Translations under genes and position numbers: made by a program | In this document: piece by piece, positions 54,943-64,000 of the stretch | Position numbering within the stretch: position 1 is the first letter of the stretch | Layout: each line of letters starts with the position of its first letter | Notes under the pieces: model-generated | What the model saw: the letters and a program-made list of their open reading frames with translations, nothing else | Told to the model about the DNA's origin: nothing | Database searches by the model: none | DNA from: Wurfbainia villosa | Lineage: Eukaryota > Streptophyta > Magnoliopsida > Zingiberales > Zingiberaceae | Direction: 5' to 3' | Assembly (NCBI GenBank): GCA_025175895.1 | Contig: CM045993.1 | Span: 63,306,621 to 63,370,620, forward strand | DNA length: 64,000 nucleotides

Positions 54943-56231
54943 GTGGTATCAGAGCCCAGGTTGTTTTTCGACATAATCGTAAAATTGTTTTGCGATAGTT
55001 ATAATGGTATTTATGGAAATTTTCTACTTTTGGAAAGTTAGAAGTATTTATGGAATTTTTTAATTTATAAAAGTCTAGAAGTATTTATGGAAATCTTCTA
55101 CTTTTGGAAAGTTAGAAGTATTTATAGAAATTAATATTTTCCATAAATAAAATATTTGATTAGATTTGGAAATTTGTTTCCTAATTTAATCATGATTTGA
55201 TTTGGAAAATCAAATCTTAAAATATTTTATTTCCATAAATAGTTTTGATGATTTAGGAAATTTGTTTCCTAAATTGACTTTCCTTAATCAACACTTTCCA
55301 CAAATAAAATATGTGATTAGATTTGGAAATTTGTTTCCTAATTTAATCATGATTTGATTTGGAGAATCAAATCTCGAACATATTTTATTTCCATAAATAG
55401 TTATGACATATAAGGAAATTTTGTACATGTCATAATTGCAACCCATGTAATTGCATTAGATGCATAACATTATGTCATGCGTGTCGTGACATGTAGATGT
55501 ATGTCATGTATGTCATGCAATGTAGATAATAGTTATTTGAATGCAAAGAGGATGAGACATAAAAACCCTTACTCAATATTAAAGCCTACACCTTCCATTA
55601 ATATGGTTAGAACCAGAGTTCCGTTTCTTGTTTGGGTTGTTGGACTCTCTCCAAGCCTGGCTCGAACCCGAACATGTTCACACCATGGAATAGTTTAACA
55701 CTAATATGGTAAGAGTCAGAGGTCAATCGTTAGCTTTGGTTGTTGGACTCTCACCATGCCTGGCTAATTGGTTGAATGCACTCTAACCATATTAAAACTA
55801 TGTCTTGATTAATGGGTTGGCTTTAACCTAGAGCATCGGCTTGTTGGACTCTTTCCAAGGTCGATGTGAAGGGAGGTGAAGTTAGGTGCTATGCATATGA
55901 TGCATAGTTGTTAATTAGTTAACAACCCGATGTATGTGTGAACATTCAATTAGTTGATAACACATTATGATAGTTGCATATATGTGATATGCAATCGGTA
56001 TATTTGATACCTACCATCGTAGCTATAAATGACTTGTTGGACTCTCTCCAAGGTTGTTCATATCTATGATGGATATTCGCCCATTCGGAGATGGACCTAC
56101 GATCTCCCGAAGTGATTTTGGGGTTTTTGAAATTCAAAAAAATGAATGGGATTTATAAATATATGTTGATGCATTTTAAAATCATTTTCTCATATATGCT
56201 CGTTTTGTATTTCTAAGTTAATCTATTGATC
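54943..56231 (+). other. Primer site and leader of array unit 3
   Basis: TGGTATCAGAGC at 54944-54955 is intact. The leader is nearly identical to units 1 and 2. Confidence 0.8.
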
Positions 56232-56726
56232 ATGATGTCTTTGAATTTGCATTCCATTTTGGATTCGAATAAATTGACTGGGCCGAACTCCTTGGGCTGT
56301 CTTAGAAACTTGAGAATTGTTCTCAAGGTGGAAAAGCCTGCGTATGTCCTCGAAGCGCCTCTTCCCACTCGTCCTAGTGACAATGCAACTCTTGACCAAT
56401 TGTTGGCCTATCAGAAACATGTGACTGATTCTTAAATAGCGAGTTACATCTTGCTAGCCACGATGGTACCTGAGCTGCGGAAGCAGCATGAGCATATGGA
56501 TGCTCATACCATAGTCTTTCATCTTTATGTGTTGGTTGATGAGCAAGTGAGATTCGAATGGTTCGAAGTCTCCAAGCTCCTCTTCACCTCTAAGATGCAA
56601 GAAGGTTCATCTGTGGTACTACTCAACATGCTGAAGACTGTGGAGCCTTCTGTGAAGCATGAGCAGTGGACGATGCTATTAGTTGATTCCTCGAAGAAAG
56701 GTTCTAAGAGGAAGTCAAAGGAATAG
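56232..56726 (+). pseudogene. gag of array unit 3
   Basis: The same gag as in unit 2 but with a TAA at 56433 (HVTDS, stop), after which it continues in the same frame to a TAG at 56724. The deletion junction SSVVLLNMLKT is shared. Confidence 0.83.
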
Positions 56727-57170
56727 CAGAAGAGGAAGAAAAAGGCTAAAAAGGTAGAATTAGCTCAAAAGGCCACTTTCCATCATTATGGCAAGGAGGG
56801 CCATTGGTGAAGAAATTGCAAGAATTATCTTGAGTCTATGAAGGAGAATAAGGCATCGGATGCCCCATCTTCTTCAGATATCTTCGCCATTGATTGTCAT
56901 TCTATTTCCTTAGACACTTGGGTATTGGATACTGGGTGTGGCTCACATCTATGAAATGACATACAGGGGCTAAGGAATAGAAGAAAACTTTTCAGAGGGG
57001 AGTCAAATTTGCGAGTTGGCAATGGAGCAAAGGTTGTTGCAGTAGCCATCAGAACTTATTTGTTGAAGCTCCCTAGTGGACTAGTCTTGGAACTGGACAA
57101 TTGCTATTGTGTTCCTTCTCTAATAAAAAACATTGTTTCTATTTCCTGCTTAAATAGAAATGGTAACAAT
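56727..57170 (+). pseudogene. gag tail and protease start of array unit 3
   Basis: Damaged zinc knuckle FHHYGKEGHW, stop, RNC as in unit 1, then LDTGCGSHL, stop. The junction reads AATGGTAACAATTATTAGTAAT, so the next LTR begins TATTAG instead of TGTTAG. Confidence 0.82.
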
Positions 57171-59390
57171 TATTAGTAATATATGAGAGATGTCCTAAGG
57201 TAATCGCCTTATGTATGAACCATTTATATGATAAATGAAGATTCACTATTTGAGTATACATGGTTTCATGTATTTGATTGGATCTTAAACTTATTTACTG
57301 AATGTCCACGATACTACTCACAGCATGAGAGAATTTGTGATTGGATCACAACTAGTGAGTATCTCTACATGTGTAATTGTGATGTATCAGAATTATCCCT
57401 AGTCGATGAATTGATGGTTTTGGACACCATCAATTTTGTCAAGACTAGTACAAGGTATACTCCTTGGTGTATCCAAGCAGCTGATTCTCACTGGCTGGAG
57501 ACATTGTGATGTCCGGAGTTAATCGTGGATGCTAGTTATGGTAACTAGTTCATTGGCGTGACCAACCGTAAGACTTCATATGGTTCTCTGAATATATAGA
57601 TATGTCAATGAAGTTCTTACTGTAGCTTAAGTGCGATGTTCCTTTGACTTGCGGTATTCAAGTCATCTAGATGATAAAGACTTATGCTTTGACATCTTAA
57701 GCAAGCATCTCTGAGGAGATGTGGACCCGGGATGATTGGGTATAAGTCGAAGTGATCGAAGGTGTTTAAATAGCCTATAAAGGATTCACCAGTCCTTGCG
57801 AGGAGATGTATACCCATGGCCTCTCATCGGAATGTTACTAAAGTCTTTGGCCAAAGCATTACATGTTTAGAGTAAGGTACTCTTCGATACATGTGCAGTA
57901 ATAGAATCCGTAGGATGAGGAAATGATACTTGGGCTAGGTGTGATGTAGTCAGCCTAGGGGGGACTAACACTATAGACCAAGTCCTGAACCAAGTGGGTA
58001 TAAGATGAGTGAAGGGAATGGGGCACGATTCATTCAAGCTGCTGAAGGGTTTCAGAAATAGTTCTGGATCAACAGTTGATCTTTTCGGTTAATTGGGGAT
58101 CATGATGTACTACTAGGTGCCACTCATGATCATTCTACAATTAATGGTTAATTATAGACGGCCAACATAAATCGAGAATCTATTTGGTCACATGCACAAC
58201 GAGCGTAATCCGAAGGATTTAAAACGAGCTTGAGAATGGGATTCTCAGACCGAGAGAAACTAGGTTTGGTTGGACCAAACGTGGAGCGAGCATGAAATCG
58301 TTTCAGTCGCAATGGAAGCGTGGATGGGCCGTGTCTTGTGGAGACATAATGGATGAACTAAAATGGTTTGGTTCTAATCCAATGGAGGAGAATAAACCAA
58401 AGGGTTTGGTTTATTTTAAACGAATGAACCAAAGTTGGTTCGGTTCGTTTTAACTTAAAATAAACCATCATGGTTTGGTTTATTTTAACTTATATTAATG
58501 GAGCGGGTTAACGGGCCTTATGGTTATGATCCAATAACCATTAAGAGAATTAGTTCTCTATAAAAGAGGGCTTAAGGGTTTGTTAAGCCCTAATCTAATT
58601 CCCTTAACCTAGAGTTGCCGCCCACCTCCTCCCCTTTAAAGAAGTCGGCGCCAACCCTAGTGCCACTGCCCACCCCCATGTGCCGCAGTCCAAATTGTTG
58701 CCGGTATCCAAGCTTCGGCCGCTGATCCTCCGGCAACTCTCCGGTGATCTCCTTTGGGTTCGGCATCAAGGTGAGCTTCATTCTACCCTTTTTGGCCGGC
58801 CCCTACTCCTCCACCAAAGCTGTCCAATTTTCTGGACAGCTTGTTTCCCTCTTGTTGGAGCGTCGTTTGGATGACGTTTGGAGCTCCGACAGCGGTAGCC
58901 TTGCTGGGGATTTGATCTCCGGTAATCCTCATAGGTGGAGGACGAAGGATTCGTCAAACGGTTGACGAATACCTCTCCGGAGAAGCGAGTTTTGAGGACT
59001 CGTTTTGGATCCGAATTTGGATTCGGATCGTGATCTTCTCTCGATCACATCGTCTTCGACATGAGGCTAGTAACCCGTACGAAGAAGAGGCTCGTGACTT
59101 GGTGAAGTCATCCCAAAGATACTCGGCATGGATACGGATAGAGACGATTCAAGTGAGGATCGTTCCGGTGGATGCCTTTCCCGCTACACGTGATACGTAA
59201 GGTATACGTAGTTAAATTTTTTTTTATTGCAAAATTTAAATTTACGGTTATATCTACACATGTTGTACTATGCATGCGTGTGATGTGTGTATTGTAATAA
59301 ATATAGATTTATTATTTTATTCCTTCTGCTGTGCACATGTTTGCGAAACATGTTCGAACACACACTCGCCGCGGTGTCGGAAACCTAACA
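57171..59390 (+). repeat. Element E 5' LTR (2220 bp), chimeric
   Basis: The first ~270-340 bp carry array-type variants (for example TGTCCACGATACTACTC). From about 57500 it carries element B-type variants (GATGTCCGGAG, AAGTTCTTACTGT, TATAAAAGAGGG). The TATA box is at 58559-58566, the donor-like site at 58771, and hairpins at 58817-58842 and 58949-58970. It ends ACCTAACA. Confidence 0.9.
58559..58566 (+). promoter_or_regulatory. Putative TATA box of the element E LTR
   Basis: TATAAAAG in the context TTCTCTATAAAAGAGGG, as in the element B LTR. Confidence 0.55.
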
Positions 59391-60667
59391 GTGGTATCAG
59401 AGCCCAGGTTGTGTTTCGACATAATCGTAAAATTATTTTGCGATAGTCATAATGATTTTTCTTGAAATTTTCTACTTTTGGAAATTTAGAAGTATTTATG
59501 GAAATTTTTCAATTTTGGAAAGTCTAGAAGTATTTATGGAAATTTTCCACTTTTGGAAAGTTGGAAGTATTTATGGAAATTGATATTTTCCATAAATAAA
59601 ATATTTGATTAAATTTTTGAAATTTGTTTCCTAATTTAATCATAATTTTATTTGGGAAATCAAATCTTAAAATATTTTAATTTCCATAAGTAGTTTTGAT
59701 GATTTAGGAAATTGGTTTCCTAAATTGACTTTCCTTAATCAACTATTTCCACAAATAAAATATGTGATTAGATTTGGAAATTTATTTCCTAATTTAATCA
59801 TGATTTGATTTGGAGAATCAAATCTTAAACATATTTTATTTTCCATAAATAGTTATGACATATAAGGAAATATTGTACATGGCATAATTGTATGTCATGT
59901 AATTGCATTAGATGCATATCATTATGCCATGTGTGTCGTGACATGTAGATGTATGCCATATAGATAATAGGTATTTGCATGCAAAGAGGATGAGACATAA
60001 AAACCCTAACTCAATATTAAAGTCTACACCTTCCATTAATATGGTTAGAACCAAAGTTTCGTTTCTTGTTCGGGTTGTCAGACTCTCTCCAAGCCCGGCT
60101 CGAACCCAAACATGTTCAAACCATGGAATAGTTTAATACTAATATGGTAAGAGTCAGAGGTCAATCGTTAGCTTTGGTTGTTGGACTCTCTCCAAGCCAG
60201 GCTAATTGGTTGAATGCTCTCTAATCATATTAAAACTATTTCTCGATTAATGGGTTGGCTTTAACTTGGAGCATCGGCTTGTTGGACTCTCTCCAAGGTC
60301 GATGTAAAGGGAGGTGAAGTTGGGTACTATGCATATGATGCATACTTGTTAACGTGTTAACAATCCGATGTATGTGTGAACATTCAATTAGTTGATAGCA
60401 CATTGTGATAGTTGCATATACGTGATATGCAATCGGTATAGTTGATACCTACCATCGTAGTTATGAATGGCTTGTTGGACTCTCTCCAAGGATGTTATAT
60501 CTATGATGGATATCAGCCCATTCGGAGATGGACCTACGATCTCCCGAAGTGATTTTGGGATTTTTGAAATTCGAAAAATGAATGGGATTTATAACTGTAT
60601 ATTGATGGAATTTAAAATCATTTTCTCATATATGCTCGTTTTGTATTTCTAGGTCAATCGATTGATC
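59391..60667 (+). other. Primer site and leader of element E
   Basis: TGGTATCAGAGC at 59392-59403 is an intact initiator-Met site. The leader contains ~45-bp repeats (59460-59585), A/T-rich inverted repeats, and the mini-hairpin motif at 60078, 60181, 60282 and 60475. It is collinear with the array leaders but more diverged. Confidence 0.8.
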
Positions 60668-61422
60668 ATGACGTCTTTGAATTTGCGCACTCTTTTTGAT
60701 TCAAACAAACTGACTGGGCCTAACTTCCTGGACTGGCTTAGAAACCTGAGAATTGTTCTCAAGGCGGAAAAGCTAGCATATGTCCTTGAAGAGCCTCTTC
60801 CCAACCGTCCTAAGGACGATGCAACTCCAGACCAAATGTTGGTCTATCAGAAGCATGTTGTAGATTCTGAGCTGGCGAGTTGCATCATGCTAGCAGCGAT
60901 GGTACCTGAGCTGCAAAAGCAGCATGAGCATATGGATGCTAATACCATGGTCTTCCATCTTCATGAGTTGTTTGATGAGCAAGCGAGATCCGAAAGGTTC
61001 GAAGTCTCCAGGCTCCTCTTCACCACGAAGATCCAATAAGGTGCGTCTGTAGTGCATTTTGTGCTAAAGATGAATGGGTACATCGAGCGGCTAGCCACCC
61101 TTGGGATTGTGATGGATCATGAATTAAGTATTGACTTAATTCTGCATTGTTTGCCCAAGAGTTTCTCACAATTTGTGATGAACTATCGGATGAACAAATT
61201 AGAATCCACTATTCTTGAGCACCTCAATATGCTGAAGACTGTAGAGCCTTCTGTGAAGCATGAGGAGAAGGTGGTTCTGTTAGTTTATTCCTCAAAGAAA
61301 GGTTCTAAGAGGACGCAAAAGAACAGAAGAAAGGGAAGAACAAGAAGGCAAAGAAGGCAGAACCAGCACAAAAGGGCACTTGCCATCACTGTGGCAAGGA
61401 AGGCCACTGGCGAAGAAACTGC
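60668..61422 (+). pseudogene. gag of element E, full-length type
   Basis: ATG at 60668 gives MTSLNLRTLFDSNKLTGPNF, then LRIVLKAEKLAYVLEEPLP. A TAA at 61037 interrupts it; the same frame continues with VLKMNGYIERLATLGI, ILHCLPKSFSQFVMNYRMNK and LNMLKTVEPSVKHEE. The block VLKMNG to LESTILEH is the part missing from element B and the array units. A frameshift at about 61310-61360 precedes an intact zinc knuckle, CHHCGKEGHWRRNC, at about 61381-61422. Confidence 0.86.
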
Positions 61423-61662
61423 ATGATTTATCTTGAGTCCATGAAGAAGAAGAAGGCATCCGATGCCCCATCCTCTTCAGGTATCTTCGTTATTGATTGT
61501 CATTCTATTTCCTTAGACACTTGGGTATTGGATACTGGGTGTGGCTCACATATATGTAATGACATACAGGGGCTAAGGAATAGAAGAAGACTCGTCAGAG
61601 GGGAGTCAAATTTGCAAGTTGGCAATGGAGCAAAGGTTGATGCAGTCGCCATCGGAACTTAA
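61423..61662 (+). CDS. Protease of element E, N-terminal part
   Basis: The frame continues from the zinc knuckle through KKKASDAPSSSGIF to the protease motif WVLDTGCGSHICNDIQG with an intact D-T-G, and NLQVGNGAKVDAVAIGT. A TAA (61660) replaces the tyrosine codon seen in the array. Confidence 0.83.
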   Translation: MIYLESMKKKKASDAPSSSGIFVIDCHSISLDTWVLDTGCGSHICNDIQGLRNRRRLVRGESNLQVGNGAKVDAVAIGT

Positions 61663-62739
61663 TTGCTGAAGCTCCCTAGTGGACTAGTCTTAGAACTGGA
61701 CAATTGCTATTGTGTTCCTTCTCTAATAAAAAACATTGTTTCTATTTCCTACTTAAATAGAAATGGTTTCCATTTAACGTTTAGTAACAATTGTTGTTAT
61801 ATAACATTGAATGGCATACTTTATGGAACTGGAACATTGAGCAATGGCATTTATACGTTGGACGTATCCAGTGACATTTTCAATATCGAAGCGAGCAACA
61901 AGCGTGCTCGAAAGGATGATGAATTAGACTCCTACATGTGGCATTGTCGTCTTGGCCATGTAAGCAAGAAACGCATGTCCGAATTACACCGATGTGGAAT
62001 TCTGGAATCGTTTGAATTGGATTCATACGATACATGCAAATCATGCTTAAAAGGCAAGATGACTAAGTTACCTTTATCAGGAAAAGGTGAACGAGTGGGA
62101 GAGTTACTAGGTCTGATACATACTGATGTATGTGGACCTATGTCAACTCAAGCTTTAGGAGGCTATAGCTACTTCATTACCTTCACCGATGATCACTCAC
62201 GGTTTGGGTATGTGTTCTTGATGAAACACAAGTCTGAAGCCTTTGAAAGGTTCAAAGAATTCAGAAATGAAGTAGAGAAACAACATGACAAGAGTATTAA
62301 AATACTTCGATCGGATCGAGGTGGTGAATCCTTAAGTCAAGAGTTTCTTGATTATCTAAGAGACAATGGCATATTTTCTCAATGGACTCCGCCATATACA
62401 CCACAGCATAATGGAGTATCTGAGAGGCGTAACCGGACCTTGTTGGACATGGTCAGGTCAATGATGAATAATGCAAATCTTCCCAAGTCCTTTTGGGGCT
62501 ATGCACTTCAGACAGCTGTTTACTTGTTAAACAGAATGCCAACCAAGGTGGTCTCTACTACTCCATATGAGATATGGAATGGTAAGAAACCTCATGTATC
62601 TTACTTGAAGATATGGGGTTGTCCTGCTTATGTGAAGAGGACTGTATCAGACAAATTGGATGCTAAGTTTGATAAATGTCTATTTATTGGATACCCTAAG
62701 GAAACAAGGGGATACCAATTCTATCATCCTGTGGAATAA
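61663..62739 (+). CDS. Protease C-terminus and integrase of element E
   Basis: A 358-residue frame in the same register holds the protease tail (LPSGLVLELDNCYCVPSL), the zinc region (MWHCRLGHVSKKRMSELHRC to CKSCLKGK) and the complete core: HTDVCGPM, SDRGGES and GVSERRNR. All D-D-35-E residues are present, so this is the best-preserved integrase in the window. It ends at a TAA replacing glutamine after YQFYHPVE. Confidence 0.88.
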   Translation: MLKLPSGLVLELDNCYCVPSLIKNIVSISYLNRNGFHLTFSNNCCYITLNGILYGTGTLSNGIYTLDVSSDIFNIEASNKRARKDDELDSYMWHCRLGHVSKKRMSELHRCGILESFELDSYDTCKSCLKGKMTKLPLSGKGERVGELLGLIHTDVCGPMSTQALGGYSYFITFTDDHSRFGYVFLMKHKSEAFERFKEFRNEVEKQHDKSIKILRSDRGGESLSQEFLDYLRDNGIFSQWTPPYTPQHNGVSERRNRTLLDMVRSMMNNANLPKSFWGYALQTAVYLLNRMPTKVVSTTPYEIWNGKKPHVSYLKIWGCPAYVKRTVSDKLDAKFDKCLFIGYPKETRGYQFYHPVE

Positions 62740-63346
62740 AAGGTGTTAGTTTCAAGGCATGCTGTGTTTCTAGAGAAAGAGTCTCTTGCAAGAAAATAGT
62801 GAGAGTGTCGTCGAGCTTGAGGAGGCTCGAGAGACTCAAATAGACATTGATGAGATACCAGGTGAAACACAACAGCCGATAACTCATAGTGATAAGAAAT
62901 CGGCTAGACCTACTGTAACACCACATCTTCGTAGATCTGGTAGAACACGGAACATTCCTGAGAGATATGGATTTCTCGTAAGTGAATCGAACGACGTGTT
63001 ATTCATTGATGATGAAGAGCCTACCAGTTATGAAGAAGTGCTGACAAGTTCAGAAAGGGATAAGTGGCTTGAAGCCATGAAGTCAGAAATGGATTCCTTG
63101 TATAAAAACAAAGTTTTGAACTTGGTTGACCCACCTAAAGGCATCAAGCCTATAGGGTGCAAGTGGGTTTTCAAGAAGAAAACCGACATGGATGGTTATG
63201 TGATTACCTATAAAGCTAGATTAGTGGCGAAAGAATATCATCAAAAACAAGGTGTTGATTATGACGAAACCTATTCGCCTGTAGCTATGCTTAAATCCAT
63301 TCGGATGCTCCTGGCCATAGCGGCTCATTATGATTATGAGATATGA
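62740..63346 (+). pseudogene. Linker and RT N-terminus of element E
   Basis: A frameshift near 62780 (one or two bases lost in GAGTCTCTTGC relative to element B) moves the frame. The stretch 62786-63346 reads PHLRRSGRTRNIPERYGF, GCKWVFKKKTDMDGYV, ITYKARLVAKEYHQ and DETYSPVAMLKSIRM, and ends at TGA in place of tryptophan (YEI, stop). Confidence 0.85.
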
Positions 63347-64000
63347 CAAATGGATGTGAAAACAACTTTCCTTAATGGAAACCTGCTCGAGGACGTGTAT
63401 ATGATACAACCTGCGGGTTTCACATTGGTTGATAAAACCAAGGTATGCAAATTGTGACGGTCCATATATGGATTGAAGCAAGTATCCAGGAGCTGGAATA
63501 TCCGTTTTGATGAGACAATCAAAAAGTTTGATTTCTCAAAAAATCCAGACGAACCTTGTGTGTACAAGAAGGTTAGTGGGAGTGCAGTCGTGTTCCTAGT
63601 ATTGTATGTCGATGACATATTACCTATAGGAAACGATGTTTCAATCTTACAGTCAGTTAAGGTTTGGTTATCCAAGACATTCTCCATGAAAGACCTGGGA
63701 GAAGCAACCTACATCCTCGGGATTAAGATCTATAGAGATAGATCGAAATGGTTGCTTGGTCTTTCGCAGTCTACATATATAGACCGAGTACTAAAGAGGT
63801 TTAGCATGTCGGAATCCAAGAAAGGTTTCCTACCCATCAGGCATGGGGTACACCTTTCGAAGTCTATGTGTCCGTGCACAGAAGACGAGAGGATTTGCCT
63901 GAGTAACATTCCCTATGCATCTGCAATAGGATCTATCATGTATGCTATGTTATGTACGAGGCCCGATGTATCGTATGTTCTCATTGTCACGAGCAGATAC
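63347..64000 (+). pseudogene. RT palm of element E, cut by window end
   Basis: The frame continues QMDVKTTFLNGNLLEDVYM, then has a TGA stop at KL (about 63456), SIYGLKQVSRSWNIRFDETI and the catalytic LYVDDILPIGND, followed by YILGIKIYRDRSKWLLGL and SKKGFLPIRHGVHLSK. It runs off the window at VTSRY. Confidence 0.85.

Larger units (their letters stand above)
43838..57170 (+). repeat. Tandem array of three ~4445-bp LTR plus truncated-internal units (family II)
   Basis: LTR starts at 43838, 48281, 52726 and 57171 are 4443-4445 bp apart. Each unit has an LTR (~2215 bp), a Met-tRNA primer site, a ~1.28-kb leader, a gag with the same internal deletion, and the start of protease. Each ends at AATAGAAATGGTAAC(C/A)AT followed at once by the next LTR. 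No integrase, RT, RNase H or polypurine tract is present. The units are nearly identical to each other. Confidence 0.92.
57171..64000 (+). mobile_element. Element E: Ty1/copia (family II), 5' LTR to RT, cut by window end
   Basis: E has the fourth LTR of the series, an intact primer site, leader, gag without the family II deletion, protease, integrase and most of RT. The frame is interrupted by stops at about 61037, 61660, 62737, 63344 and 63456 and by at least two frameshifts. RNase H and the 3' LTR lie beyond the window. Confidence 0.92.

Noticed and set aside
1..64000. Host protein-coding genes, tRNA or rRNA genes
   Set aside because: Every stretch could be assigned to a retrotransposon LTR, leader or coding region. 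No cloverleaf, rRNA core or non-transposon protein family was recognised by eye. A search with tRNAscan-SE and a protein database would be the decisive check.

Overview
The window looks like repeat-dense intergenic DNA from a flowering plant. Essentially all 64 kb can be assigned to LTR retrotransposons. I found no host gene, rRNA, tRNA or CRISPR array. The plant assignment rests on Ty1/copia elements with gag-protease-integrase-RT-RNase H order and 1.9-2.2 kb LTRs, a Ty3/gypsy chromovirus with 3.1-3.3 kb LTRs and a C-terminal chromodomain, initiator-Met-tRNA primer sites, and deep nesting. I cannot name the species. Lineage names (Tork/Angela-like copia, Tekay/Del-like gypsy) come from motif style and LTR length, not from a database search.

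Layout. (1) 1-7228: element A, copia family I, minus strand. Its 3' LTR is cut by the window start and its 5' LTR is complete at 5325-7228. A sits inside the leader of element B. (2) 7229-13934: element B, copia family II, plus strand, with leader, gag-pol and 3' LTR. (3) 13935-14047: the last ~113 bp of another family II LTR. (4) 14048-39720: element C, family I, minus strand, with a truncated 3' LTR and a complete 5' LTR at 37824-39720. (5) 18164-35939, nested in C: a gypsy composite LTR-internal-LTR-internal-LTR flanked by the 5-bp target duplication TAATG. (6) 39721-43837: element D, family I, plus strand, missing both of its own LTRs. (7) 43838-57170: a tandem array of three ~4445-bp units. 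Each unit is a family II LTR, primer site, leader, and gag with the start of protease, fused directly to the next LTR. (8) 57171-64000: element E, a family II element with its 5' LTR and most of gag-pol, cut by the window end.

None of the polyproteins is intact. Stops, frameshifts and lost catalytic residues occur in A, B, C, D, E and both gypsy copies. Several lesions are shared between copies: the gag capsid deletion, RNase H deletion and pre-chromodomain frameshift in both gypsy copies, and identical deletion breakpoints and stops in all three array units. This indicates that already-dead elements were multiplied by recombination rather than by retrotransposition. The most unusual parts are the 4445-bp array with chimeric LTRs at both edges, the gypsy tandem with one shared middle LTR, and short conserved inverted-repeat motifs in the family II 5' UTR and leader that look like RNA structures.
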